Origin: Saccharicrinis sp965230625
GTDB lineage: Bacteria; Bacteroidota; Bacteroidia; Bacteroidales; Marinilabiliaceae
NCBI GenBank assembly: GCA_965230625.1
Contig: CBDDLL010000001.1
Coordinates: 2,170,001-2,234,000, forward strand
DNA length: 64,000 nt
Direction: 5' to 3'
Shown here: positions 16,554 to 25,940 of the stretch, one piece after another
Position numbering within the stretch: the stretch's first letter is position 1
How the letters are laid out: the number at the start of each line of letters is the position of its first letter
Notes under the pieces: generated by a model
The model's database searches: none
What the model was told of the DNA's origin: nothing
Seen by the model: only the letters and a program-made list of their open reading frames with translations
Translations under genes and position numbers: made by a program

Positions 16554-18191
16554 TTAGTTTACATCCCAAAATAACTTGGTTTCCATTTCATCGCCTCCAA
16601 TAGCGGCCGCAGCTGCATCATACATGTCGCCGTTTAATGTTGCTTCTTCTACTGGGTAAAGGAAACGAGTTGGTACAGATGGAGCTTCGTAGCCAATTAA
16701 ATTGTTGTCGTCATCATAAATTGGAAATCCTTGTAAAATACCAAAATCTAACAGCCTGTAGCTAGTCCATCCTTCAAAGCCGTTATTAAACAATGATATC
16801 CATTTTTGAGCACCAATTTTTTCTTTCCAGGTACCTGTTGCCGTAGCATATGCTATAGACGGTTGTTCTAAATAAGCTTGGGCTTTCTCTGTGGTTATTC
16901 CCCACTCTTCCATCGAGGCAAGTATTGCGGCATTATAGTGCTCTTCGGCAGTTCCGGTAACTGTAAAACCTCTCTCTGCAGCTTCGGCCAAAAGGAACCT
17001 TACTTCAGCAGCCGACATCAGCACACCATTTAATAGAGGGTCGTGAAACAACTCTCCAATATGTGAGCTTTTTGAATAAGAATTTGCCGTACCGTATGTA
17101 CCTCCGACATAATATTCTATTGTTGAAGAGCTATCTACCGCAGATACGGTGTAAGGTAAAGTAACAACTCTTTCTTCTCCATCATAAAAGACAAATGCAG
17201 TTCCTGTTCCACCAATTTCAGTGTCAATAGTTGTATTGTTGTCATTTTTACTGAATCTGAAAGAAGCAAGATCGTAAAAAACATGAATCCTTGGATCCTG
17301 AATGTTGTTTAAATAGTTAACCATGTGATTAGAAGAAACAAAATCGTGTCTCCCGCTTTGAACAAGGTCTACCCATAAAGGGTTTGTGTTGGGAGATAGT
17401 GCCAAATATTCAATTTTGAAATTATTAGCATTGTTCATTATTAAGGATTGTGAAGCAGCTTCTTCAGCCAATGTTTGTGCAAGGGTTGGATTTACATCCA
17501 CCAACCTCATTGCAAGTCTTAGTTTTAATGAGTTTGCATAAGCAAGCCATTTACTCATATTAGCATTGTAAATAGGATCATTAAGGGTTAAACCACTATA
17601 ATCAAGGTTAATCATATCAATAGCCTCGTTCAGTTCGTCTAAAATGTTATTGTATACAGTAGCTGCATCATCGTATGTGGGATCTGGATTCTCTATGTCT
17701 ATTGCTTCGGTATAAGGTACGTTTCCGAATAAATCAACCAAGTTTGAATAGGCCAGTACTTCTATGATCTGAATAGTTGCTAATTGGTTATCTCTAACTG
17801 CTTCCTCCCCTTCTGGATCTACACCTGGCAAAACTTCATTTGCAATGGATGTTTTGGCGCCGTCCAAATCCTTTAATACATCGCGATATAATGTACGCCA
17901 CATATTTCTACCAATATTTCTGGTAGTTTGGTTGTACTGACTTTCGTCTGGATATGTTGTTTGTGCCCAATATTGAGCATATAAACGAAACACATTATTG
18001 TTAACACTAGTTTCCAACATCAAATAGAAATAATCTAATATAGCATTTGCAAACAAAGGTCCCGCAGGAACTACTTCTGGATTTTTAATGTCCGTATTTC
18101 TTTTTTCAAGATCATCATCGAACTCTGAACATGCTGCAACTACAAAAAATGCAAACAACAGCAGTCCAAATTTATATATGTGTCTTTTCAT
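16554..18191 (-). CDS. SusD/RagB-like outer-membrane lipoprotein (glucan locus)
   Basis: A 545-residue surface lipoprotein that helps capture glycans for the SusC channel. The signal MKRHIYKFGLLLFAFFVVAAC gives lipidated C21. The sequence is helical with TPR-like segments (IQIIEVLAYSNLVDLFGNVPY, KWLAYANSLKLRLAMRL, AEVRFLLAEAAERG), as in the SusD-like_2 branch, whose members lie beside large TonB transporters. It starts 13 bp after the susC stop codon. The alpha-glucosidase and amylase that follow suggest an alpha-glucan or oligosaccharide ligand, which is inference. Confidence 0.92.
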   Translation of the reverse strand: MKRHIYKFGLLLFAFFVVAACSEFDDDLEKRNTDIKNPEVVPAGPLFANAILDYFYLMLETSVNNNVFRLYAQYWAQTTYPDESQYNQTTRNIGRNMWRTLYRDVLKDLDGAKTSIANEVLPGVDPEGEEAVRDNQLATIQIIEVLAYSNLVDLFGNVPYTEAIDIENPDPTYDDAATVYNNILDELNEAIDMINLDYSGLTLNDPIYNANMSKWLAYANSLKLRLAMRLVDVNPTLAQTLAEEAASQSLIMNNANNFKIEYLALSPNTNPLWVDLVQSGRHDFVSSNHMVNYLNNIQDPRIHVFYDLASFRFSKNDNNTTIDTEIGGTGTAFVFYDGEERVVTLPYTVSAVDSSSTIEYYVGGTYGTANSYSKSSHIGELFHDPLLNGVLMSAAEVRFLLAEAAERGFTVTGTAEEHYNAAILASMEEWGITTEKAQAYLEQPSIAYATATGTWKEKIGAQKWISLFNNGFEGWTSYRLLDFGILQGFPIYDDDNNLIGYEAPSVPTRFLYPVEEATLNGDMYDAAAAAIGGDEMETKLFWDVN

Positions 18192-18204
18192 AATTCTACT
18201 ATTT

Positions 18205-21200
18205 TTAAAAGTCTATTTTAACGTTAAAACCATAACTGCGCACAGTGGGGTAGGATCCCACTAGATATCCCTGAGATAATCCTGATGATAAACCAGATTC
18301 CGGATCGGCATATGGCACATCTTTGTCAATAATCCAAAGGTTACGACCTATAAACGAGAGGGCTACGTTTTTAGCAATTCCACTGGTTATGCTTTTAGGT
18401 AAGTTATACGTTAAGGATAATTCCCTTAGCTTAATATACGAAGCGTCATAAACTGTTAAGGCTCCTGGATTTCTGGAGTTGTTACCCCAATAGTATACAC
18501 CTGCATAGTAGTCAGCTCTAGCCCTTGTTGTATTAGGCTGACCGTCTTCGGTTACACCTGGGTTAAGAATACCTCCGCCCTCGGATAGTGTGTTACGCTT
18601 AGGATTTCCAAGTTCGTTATTTCCTACAGTATGTTTTAATATACCAGTACCCTGTCCGTAGTGCATATCTAAGGAGTATACATCACCGCCTCTTTGTATG
18701 TCAATTAAAAAGCTTAATGCAAGTCCTTTGTATGTAAATGTATTGGTAAGTCCGGCATTCCAATCTGGGTTCTGATCACCAATAATTTGATCTGTTTCAG
18801 ATACGTAGTATCCACTTGAGTTTACAATCTTTTCTCCATTTTCATGATAAGCGAATCCAGTTCCTCGTATGGTTCCAAGTGGTTCTCCTTTTGTAGCATT
18901 AACCGAAATACCCCCTTGATAAGTGTTGATAACAATATTGTCAAGTCCTTCGTAAAGATCCAACACTTTACTTTTGTTAGTAGCCCAATTCAAGCCAATG
19001 TTCCAGGAAAATCCATTGATTTTAACCGGTGTACCATATAAACCAACTTCAACTCCTTTGTTTTCAACTTCGGCAGCATTAACCCATCTTCTTGAATAAC
19101 CTGTTGCTTTCGATTGTTCTACCGGCATTAAAAGGTCTTCTGTTGTTTTGTTGTAGTAAGATAAATCTAAACCTAACCTGTTATTAAAAACCTTGGTTTC
19201 TAAACCAATTTCAAATTCTTTAGTTCTTTCTTCCTTCAGGTCCTGGTTGTTCTTTGTCCACCTATAACTATACCTTTGGTACTGACCAAAGTTGGTTTCT
19301 CTTTCATATGTATCAAATACATTTAATGGGTCTGTATCGTTACCCACTTCGGCATAACTTAATCGTACCTTGGCAAGGTTAAGCCATGAAATATCAGTTA
19401 AGCTAGATATAATCATACTGGTAGAGGCAGAGAAATAATTGTAATCATTATTGTCTCTTGGTAAAGCAGAAGATTGATCAATACGATCAGTGAGTTCCAA
19501 ATAAAGGTAGTTTTTATATGATAATGAAGCTTGTGCATAAGCACCATATACTCGCTTATCCCATAGTTCCTCAAATGGGAATGGATTCGGAGCCATTGAG
19601 TTACCAAGTGCATATAAACCAGGTACAACCAAACCACCTAATGTAGAACCAATCACTCTGTCGGTTTTTTCATCTCTAAGGTTAAAGCCTACAATTCCAC
19701 TTAATGTAAGATCGTCAGTAATGTTGGTATTGTAGTTAAACATTAAATCGTAGTTTACCTCTGTTCTTTGTATATCCTGACGTTGGTAACCAGAGCTTTC
19801 ATCTTCTCTTAACAAACCAAATTCAGTAGGTACAGACCCAACAGCTCTTCTTTCTTCCCTTGTCTCATTATAGGTATCTAAAGAAACCCTTGCAGTTATT
19901 TCTAGCCAATCAAAAGCATCAAAATTTAAATATACGTTACCAAAAAAACGATCGCGAGAATCGGTTTGATAGTTTTCGTATCTGGTCCAATATGGGTTAT
20001 CCCAGTATATTGGAGTTAAAGCATCTCCACCGGTAGCAGCAGTACTGTTCCAGGTATAGTTTTTTCCGGTTTGTTTGTAAATGCGTTCCTGATCTTTTAC
20101 ATCAACATTTACCTGCCACCACTGACGAAACTGAGACATTAAGTTATCAGAGTAACCAGTTGAGTTACGTCCTTTAGTATCCTGAAATGATGCGGTTGCA
20201 CTAATGCCTGCTTTTAACTTTTTATTTATTTGATTGTCACCATTAAAAGCAATTGTGTTTCTGTCGAGCTCCGAATTAGGTAAGATACCATTTGTTTGAT
20301 AGTTAGTATAGCTCAAACGAAAAGTTCCATCTTCGCCACCTCCATAAAGTTCGATGTTATTTGTATAACTAATTTCTGTTTCAAAAAATTCAGAAGGATC
20401 ATTTTCTGCAGCTTTATACTCATAAGCTTTTAAATAATTTTTAGATTCAGGAACAAAAGAATCCCAGTGATATACACTTGATCCATCAAATCTCGCACCA
20501 TAAGAAGCGTCTTCTGTTAATGGAACTACCAAGTCGTCGTTTCCATCACCGTCAACATCAAAGTCTTCAAAATATCCGGTAGATCCATAATAGCGACCAT
20601 ATCCTGCACCGTACTCTGTTTGATATTCGGCAAAAGTTTCTTTGTCTATTTTACCAATGGTTATTCCTGAGTTAATACTAACGCCTAACCCTTTTTGTAC
20701 CTTACCTTTCTTGGTTGTAATCATAACAACACCATTGGCTCCTCTTGAACCATAAATTGCAGTTGCTGCTGCACCTTTTAGTACACTCATCGATTCGATG
20801 TCATCTGGATTTATGTCAGACAAGGCACTACCATAGTCATAACCTGTTCTGGCATTACGTTGGTCTCTGGAGTTAAAAGTACCTCCACCAACAGGAACAC
20901 CGTCGACAACAAACAGCGGTTGATTGCCTCCAAATATAGATGAGTTACCACGTATGGTCATGTTTGGTGATCCTCCAAAGTTGTTGGATTGACGAATTCT
21001 TACACCTGCAACTTTACCAGACATAGAACTAACCAAGTTTTGTTGTTTGACTTTAGAAACGGCTTCGCCTCCCAGGTCAGTTACGGCATAACCAAGTGCC
21101 TTTTTTTCTCTGGAAACACCAAGAGCTGTTACAACAACTTCATCAACATCTACTGCATTAGATTGCAGAGTTACATTGATAGCGGATTGTCCGGTGTAAC

Positions 21201-21450
21201 TAATTTCCTGAGTTTCCATACCAACAAATGTAAAAACAATGGATGTTGCATCCTCAGGAACATTTAGTTGATAAGATCCATCGGGGCGTGATATAGTCCC
21301 AATGGTTGTGCCCTTTACAATGATAGAAGCTCCAGGTATTGCTTCGCCAAGATTATCGACAACTTTACCTGAAACAGCTTTTGTTTGGGCTGTAAGAGTC
21401 TCCAGACCTATAAAAAGGACTAGTGACAGAAATAATGCTAATTTCTGCAT
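18205..21450 (-). CDS. SusC/RagA-like TonB-dependent transporter (glucan locus)
   Basis: A 1081-residue outer-membrane transporter. A signal peptide (MQKLALFLSLVLFIGLETLTAQ) precedes a carboxypeptidase-D-like domain (about 25-100), the TonB-contact and plug region (VDEVVVTALGVSREKKALGYAV, then MTIRGNSSIFGGNQPLFVVDG, ANGVVMITTKKG) and a long beta-barrel ending in SYGFNVKIDF with a terminal aromatic. SusC-type proteins import oligomers with SusD acting as a lid. Its first 100 residues are almost the same as those of the second SusC here, while the barrels differ. No SusR, hybrid sensor or ECF sigma/anti-sigma pair is nearby. Confidence 0.95.
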   Translation of the reverse strand: MQKLALFLSLVLFIGLETLTAQTKAVSGKVVDNLGEAIPGASIIVKGTTIGTISRPDGSYQLNVPEDATSIVFTFVGMETQEISYTGQSAINVTLQSNAVDVDEVVVTALGVSREKKALGYAVTDLGGEAVSKVKQQNLVSSMSGKVAGVRIRQSNNFGGSPNMTIRGNSSIFGGNQPLFVVDGVPVGGGTFNSRDQRNARTGYDYGSALSDINPDDIESMSVLKGAAATAIYGSRGANGVVMITTKKGKVQKGLGVSINSGITIGKIDKETFAEYQTEYGAGYGRYYGSTGYFEDFDVDGDGNDDLVVPLTEDASYGARFDGSSVYHWDSFVPESKNYLKAYEYKAAENDPSEFFETEISYTNNIELYGGGEDGTFRLSYTNYQTNGILPNSELDRNTIAFNGDNQINKKLKAGISATASFQDTKGRNSTGYSDNLMSQFRQWWQVNVDVKDQERIYKQTGKNYTWNSTAATGGDALTPIYWDNPYWTRYENYQTDSRDRFFGNVYLNFDAFDWLEITARVSLDTYNETREERRAVGSVPTEFGLLREDESSGYQRQDIQRTEVNYDLMFNYNTNITDDLTLSGIVGFNLRDEKTDRVIGSTLGGLVVPGLYALGNSMAPNPFPFEELWDKRVYGAYAQASLSYKNYLYLELTDRIDQSSALPRDNNDYNYFSASTSMIISSLTDISWLNLAKVRLSYAEVGNDTDPLNVFDTYERETNFGQYQRYSYRWTKNNQDLKEERTKEFEIGLETKVFNNRLGLDLSYYNKTTEDLLMPVEQSKATGYSRRWVNAAEVENKGVEVGLYGTPVKINGFSWNIGLNWATNKSKVLDLYEGLDNIVINTYQGGISVNATKGEPLGTIRGTGFAYHENGEKIVNSSGYYVSETDQIIGDQNPDWNAGLTNTFTYKGLALSFLIDIQRGGDVYSLDMHYGQGTGILKHTVGNNELGNPKRNTLSEGGGILNPGVTEDGQPNTTRARADYYAGVYYWGNNSRNPGALTVYDASYIKLRELSLTYNLPKSITSGIAKNVALSFIGRNLWIIDKDVPYADPESGLSSGLSQGYLVGSYPTVRSYGFNVKIDF

Positions 21451-21735
21451 AAAACAAAAGGTTTAAATTAATAATTGTGTATTTATTTAAAAAGACAATG
21501 CAATATTTAAAAACAACAATGTTCTTTGTATATACATTGTTGTGGAGATTTCATACATCAGCATTATGGTGGGCGATTATCAGATGAGTTAGAATGATCT
21601 CTTTTGCTTATGAAATTTTATAGATATTTTTTGACTTCCATGCGATTAAAGGTTATTAAATTAGTGGTTATGTTATTATGTGAGTTAAGTTATTTACAAA
21701 AGCTGGGGAACACTTATATTTTGTAAATATTACTA
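21451..21735 (-). promoter_or_regulatory. Leader and regulatory region of the first susC gene
   Basis: Several blocks match the region before the second susC. They are AAAGGTTTA next to the start codon (21457-21465), a 10-bp hairpin ACAACAATGT/ACATTGTTGT (21513-21522 and 21534-21543), the block CTTCCATGCGATTAAAGGTT (21635-21654), and a dyad TATTTACA-N23-TGTAAATA (21691-21729). The dyad has the same spacing in both loci. No clear TAnnTTTG promoter box was found. Confidence 0.6.
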
Positions 21736-22560
21736 CTACAATTCATATTATGGTTTTCTAAAACAGAATAATTTTATTTACAAGTTAAAAATAATTAAAT
21801 ATGTTTGGGTTTAACATTAATGTTGACTAGTAACGAATATAGTAATATGTGATAATAATACCAAGTGTAACTATTAAAAAAAAAAGGGTATAAATTAAAA
21901 AAAAGCATAGAAAGTCTACGTGGATCTATATGGATAGGGGGTAGGGCGTGATATGGATGATAATGCTTTTTGTATTATTGTTGAGATATACTAAATAAAT
22001 ATATAAAAAAGTTAATAATAATTAATGAGGTTTAATGGTTTTATTGTTGAATTATTAATCTAGCATGAGTTTAATTCCCTAAAGCTTGCCTCGTAATTAA
22101 TGTCTTTAGAGTTGATGTCAAATGATAGTGAAAAAATACTTATGAGTCGAGATGGGATAGTTTTGATTTACCAGGTAGTTTGTTTTATAAAGTGCCGAAG
22201 GTTGGTTATTGATGGAGTTATGGTTAAAGTAATAAATAAAATTTGTTCAGGATTGGAGATAGGTTATAATTAATATTTTCTTGAAGTTGGTACTAATTTA
22301 GATCATATTCGTTTTTCTGTCTAATTGGTAGTATAATGCATAGGTACAGAGGTGATTATGTTGGTTTGAAATGTCGTGGCCAGGGAAGTTTTCTGGCGTG
22401 TCCCTAAGATAAAAAGCAACTATAGGGAGGAGAGTTTTTTGGGTAAAGATTATTATACAAATACAATAGGTCAATATGGTACAAAGAATATGATCGTTAA
22501 CGATATGAAAAATCAAGGGAAGCATGAAGAGTATCAGCAGTTGAAGGGTGGGGGAGAATA
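21736..22560. other. Intergenic stretch with no gene recognised
   Basis: This AT-rich stretch lies between the first susC leader and the hairpin at 22584. Short open frames on both strands (for example 22376-22561 and 22298-22525) overlap each other, show no signal peptide, domain or convincing start region, and are not supported as genes. No tRNA or conserved RNA was seen. Confidence 0.5.
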
Positions 22561-22583
22561 GCTTAAGTTGTTCTAAGTGAACG

Positions 22584-22611
22584 ATGCCTCAGGCTTACTC
22601 TGAGGTATTTT
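22584..22611 (+). terminator. Possible orphan plus-strand terminator hairpin
   Basis: TGCCTCAG and CTGAGGTA pair over eight positions (one G-U) around GCTTACT and are followed by TTTT. No plus-strand gene above it is convincing, so it might end an unrecognised short RNA, or it may be a chance hairpin. Confidence 0.35.
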
Positions 22612-22869
22612 GCTGAATAATTGTGTTAATAACCTGTAATGCGATAAATAGCAGATTTTGAGCCATTAGGTAATATTGCAAGTGACCAAAAAATAACGAA
22701 CTATTGTTATTGGTGATATCTTAACTATTCAACAAATCATTATTCTGATATAATCAAAGAGTAAGAACAAAGCTAGGTAGGGTATATATACCCCTTTTAA
22801 AAAATGGAAGAATTCAAGCTAGTGTCTAAATAATAGTATTAGATTTTATAAGTTAAAGGTTTTATGGAT

Positions 22870-22950
22870 AAAAAAAGGGCAGACTCTAAGAGCCTGCCCC
22901 CACTCACACAACTAAACCTTTAATCTACGTGTCCCACCACAGCCTAGTTG
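22870..22950 (-). terminator. 3' element of the second susCD operon: terminator plus conserved 74-bp block
   Basis: The stem GGGCAG/CTGCCC (22877-22898) is followed on the minus strand by an uninterrupted T run. The block 22877-22950 matches 72 of 74 positions of the element at 16461-16534 and begins 17 bp below the stop codon of the last gene of the operon. Its T run is better than that of the first copy. Confidence 0.8.
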
Positions 22951-22967
22951 TTATGGATTTATAATAA

Positions 22968-23618
22968 TTAATAATCATCCTCGGGGAATCCAGTATGCAT
23001 AGTTCCACCAATAATCAACGTTGTTTCAGAATTGGTATAGTATGTAAATGTTCCATCATCCCAAACATACTTCTTTTTATCATCATCGAAAACGCTATTA
23101 TATTCAAGCTCTCCAATAAAGAATTTTAATTTCATGTATATACTATCTACAGGTGCTCCTGTTTTTGATAAACCACCAAGCTTTAATATTTTTCCTTCGA
23201 GGATTACACCTTTATTATAGTAATTAGAAACTGTAGTACTTTGGTCAGGTCCAGTAGGATCTTTTAATTCAGGTTTACGAACATTTGAACCAGCTCCATT
23301 TTCAGTTTGATCAACTGAACTAAAAGAACTATGATCTCCATTAAGTTCATATTTTATTCGAGTACCAATACCAAAAATATTTCTGACATCATCAATCCAA
23401 ATTTTATCAGCAACATTTTCTGATGTATTATAAATATTTAACATATGAGATCCATAGTTGTGTAAAGGAGTACCATCTTCAGTTTTAACCTCAAAGTACC
23501 ATCTTCCAGAATAGTCGAGTGTTTCACTATCAAATACATCAACCTCTTCAAAACAAGAAGTTAATGTTATTGATAAGCAAATTGTAAGGAATATAATTAT
23601 ATTTTTCATTAGTTTCAT
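22968..23618 (-). CDS. Putative lipid-binding/lipocalin-like lipoprotein of the second sus locus
   Basis: A 216-residue lipoprotein with the signal MKLMKNIIIFLTICLSITLTSC. The mature part is beta-rich (YSGRWYFEVKTEDGTPLHNY, YMKLKFFIGELEYNSVFDDD, ETTLIIGGTMHTGFPEDDY), which matches the small Bacteroidota lipoproteins annotated as putative lipid-binding that sit at the end of susCD operons. No ligand is known. It follows the preceding gene by 12 bp and is the last gene before the conserved terminator block. An alternative start is the methionine at residue 4. Confidence 0.75.
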   Translation of the reverse strand: MKLMKNIIIFLTICLSITLTSCFEEVDVFDSETLDYSGRWYFEVKTEDGTPLHNYGSHMLNIYNTSENVADKIWIDDVRNIFGIGTRIKYELNGDHSSFSSVDQTENGAGSNVRKPELKDPTGPDQSTTVSNYYNKGVILEGKILKLGGLSKTGAPVDSIYMKLKFFIGELEYNSVFDDDKKKYVWDDGTFTYYTNSETTLIIGGTMHTGFPEDDY

Positions 23619-23630
23619 TTTAAGTTAATT

Positions 23631-24323
23631 CTACTTTAAAGTTAATTCAACATCAAAGCTGAAGCTAAATTCTACTATCGTAACAGTATAGCTGATATTT
23701 TTGGTTGCATCATCATAAGAGATGTCTGACGCTACTACATCACTATGCCATCCTTCAACGTATCCTAATTCGGATCTCATACTTCCATCTTCATCAATAA
23801 TTATGATACCTGGCGCACTATATCTCGATCCATAGCCTCTATATTGTTCGTAATAACCACCAAATAAATCACTAATGCTATATATACCAGGAACAAGTTT
23901 ATTAACTTCAATATCTCCACCTGTATTTGGACCAACTCTTATTCCATCGAACATGCCGGTAGCAATTTCGAAAACATCATACCCTGTGAAATCAACAACA
24001 TTGATTCCCCTGTTAATATAAAAGGAAACACCTAATGAGTTATTTACTTGGTATGTAAGTTTATATGAACCAGGAACATTTACGTCAATTTCATTTATTG
24101 TTTCAAAGTCTAAATCTTTTATTGTATCTCCATTAGATTTGTATTCCTCAGCATATAAACCTGGATCAACAAAGTCTGCTCCTTTAATAAGTACCATCGG
24201 ATTTGCACCCAGTAACTCAATATGAGGAACCGGAGTTACTTCTGAAATACCTTCTGTTTCTTTATCGTCACAAGAAAACAGAATAGGTATAAGACCTAAT
24301 ATAATATAAAATATCTTTTTCAT
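23631..24323 (-). CDS. Surface lipoprotein with an Ig-like (DUF5011/DUF5012-type) domain
   Basis: A 230-residue lipoprotein; the signal ends in IPILFSC (C18). Residues about 30-110 read like an immunoglobulin-like domain of the DUF5011 kind (VLIKGADFVDPGLYAEE, then NVPGSYKLTYQVNNSLGVS), followed by a second beta-rich domain (GIYSISDLFGGYYEQYRGYGSRY). Such proteins are carried by susCD operons with a SusD-like_2 protein and are thought to sit on the surface beside the SusCD complex, perhaps as extra ligand-binding parts. It is 12 bp downstream of susD. The substrate is unknown. Confidence 0.75.
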   Translation of the reverse strand: MKKIFYIILGLIPILFSCDDKETEGISEVTPVPHIELLGANPMVLIKGADFVDPGLYAEEYKSNGDTIKDLDFETINEIDVNVPGSYKLTYQVNNSLGVSFYINRGINVVDFTGYDVFEIATGMFDGIRVGPNTGGDIEVNKLVPGIYSISDLFGGYYEQYRGYGSRYSAPGIIIIDEDGSMRSELGYVEGWHSDVVASDISYDDATKNISYTVTIVEFSFSFDVELTLK

Positions 24324-24335
24324 AATATGCTATTT

Positions 24336-25922
24336 TTATTTTCCTGTTTTCTGATCCCACCATATTTTTTCAAGAAGATCAGCTTTTTGGCCAGGAGCAT
24401 TAGTATTTCGAGTTAATACACTTAATGGATATAGAGGTGAAGACGGTAAATTACCATTAGTTTTTTCACGACCATTAACAGAAACTGTTAATTCGCCTAT
24501 TGGGAAATTTAACCATGCCCCTTGACGATCCTGAACAATATCAATACTATTAACAGCAGGGTATTTAACTCTATTTCTTTCTAAAAATGATTCAATATGT
24601 TGGTAATTAGCATTCGCAACCCATTTCTGCATTGCAATTTGTTTTATACCTTCTTCACTAGTACCATCTTCCCAAATTGCGTATCCTCTTGTTTCTGGAG
24701 TACCGCCGTCTTCTAAAATAGATGTGCTTTCAATGCCATGCTGTGCAAGAGAGGCTTTAACGCCTATTTCATAAAACTCCTTTGCTTTGGTATTGTTATT
24801 AGCTCGTGCGTATGCTTCTGCTATATAAAAGTTAACTTCCCAATCAGACATAATAATAAGGTCTTGATCTGCTGCAAAAACAGCTGTACTGTAATCTTCT
24901 TTTTCATCTTCAGTACCATTTGCATTTGTGTCTTCTTCAGAATCAAAATCACCAAAAAAGGCACCCATATGACCACCTCCATGTGCTTCAAATAATACAT
25001 CAACCCTTGGATCGCTGTTTACAGAAAGATAATCGATAAAAGTTTTACAAGCGATAACGTTTGTTGACAAATAATCAGCTTCATTTTCTTCGAATTCTCT
25101 CATTGGGTGACGCTTACCTTCTTGACCATCGCTCCAAATACCATCCCATTCATGACCTTCGTCATCTTCCCATTTCGAACCGCTTAGTTTTACAGACTTA
25201 GATAAGAAGGTATTCTTTTCAATAAAAGTAATAACAGCAGCATTATCATAACCTGGGGTTTCTGATAAGCGCATCATTAATTTTAATTTTAATGAAGCTG
25301 CAAATTGTTTCCAATAATTAAGTTCTCCAGCAAAAAAGAAATCATATTTAGCTTCTATATAATCGTCATCATCTAATTCTAAAGCTAAAACGGCATCAAT
25401 TCGCTTTTCTAAATCATCATAAATCTCTTCTCCTGTATCAAAATTAGGAGATTCAATTCCCTGGTCACCTTTTAAGGCTTCAAAATATGGTATATCTCCC
25501 CAAACATCAGTTAATATTTGCCAGGTATATATAGACAAAACTTCTGCTGCATAATAATATGCTTGGTTTTTATTATCTGTTGATAATTTTTTAATTCTGT
25601 CTAAATCATTTAATACTCCTGCAGTTAGTTCTTGGTATGCAAATCTAAACCTTGTTTCTCTATACTCGCAAAGTGATTTAAATTGTGATGCAGTATAGCT
25701 TTGAGTCCAATATTGGCTCCAAAATCCACCGCCAAAACCGAAGTCCCAACCCATTAACTGGTTGCCTAAACCAACTTCAGCAGCTGGTAAAATAACTTTG
25801 GGGTCTGATATGTCGTTATTTCTTAGGTTGTTGGGGTCCTGATTTATATCTAAGTAATCCTCGCACCCCCATGTGAATATTAACACAAAGATAGATGCGA
25901 TTGTTAATATCTTTTTATTCAT
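24336..25922 (-). CDS. SusD/RagB-like outer-membrane lipoprotein (second locus)
   Basis: A 528-residue lipoprotein with signal MNKKILTIASIFVLIFTWGC (C20) followed by EDYLDINQDPNN, the usual start of SusD-like_2 mature proteins. Helical TPR-like segments follow (YYYAAEVLSIYTWQILTDVWGDIPYF, YWKQFAASLKLKLMMRLSE, WEVNFYIAEAYARANN). It lies 18 bp after susC. No polysaccharide-degrading enzyme is in this operon, so the cargo may be a peptide, glycan or other oligomer; the sequence does not say. Confidence 0.92.
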   Translation of the reverse strand: MNKKILTIASIFVLIFTWGCEDYLDINQDPNNLRNNDISDPKVILPAAEVGLGNQLMGWDFGFGGGFWSQYWTQSYTASQFKSLCEYRETRFRFAYQELTAGVLNDLDRIKKLSTDNKNQAYYYAAEVLSIYTWQILTDVWGDIPYFEALKGDQGIESPNFDTGEEIYDDLEKRIDAVLALELDDDDYIEAKYDFFFAGELNYWKQFAASLKLKLMMRLSETPGYDNAAVITFIEKNTFLSKSVKLSGSKWEDDEGHEWDGIWSDGQEGKRHPMREFEENEADYLSTNVIACKTFIDYLSVNSDPRVDVLFEAHGGGHMGAFFGDFDSEEDTNANGTEDEKEDYSTAVFAADQDLIIMSDWEVNFYIAEAYARANNNTKAKEFYEIGVKASLAQHGIESTSILEDGGTPETRGYAIWEDGTSEEGIKQIAMQKWVANANYQHIESFLERNRVKYPAVNSIDIVQDRQGAWLNFPIGELTVSVNGREKTNGNLPSSPLYPLSVLTRNTNAPGQKADLLEKIWWDQKTGK

Positions 25923-25940
25923 AATTTTATTTATTTACGA

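Noticed and set aside
22298..22561. Two short overlapping open frames on opposite strands (61 and 75 codons)
   Set aside because: Neither has a recognisable domain, signal peptide or good start region, and they are shadows of each other in an AT-rich gap.
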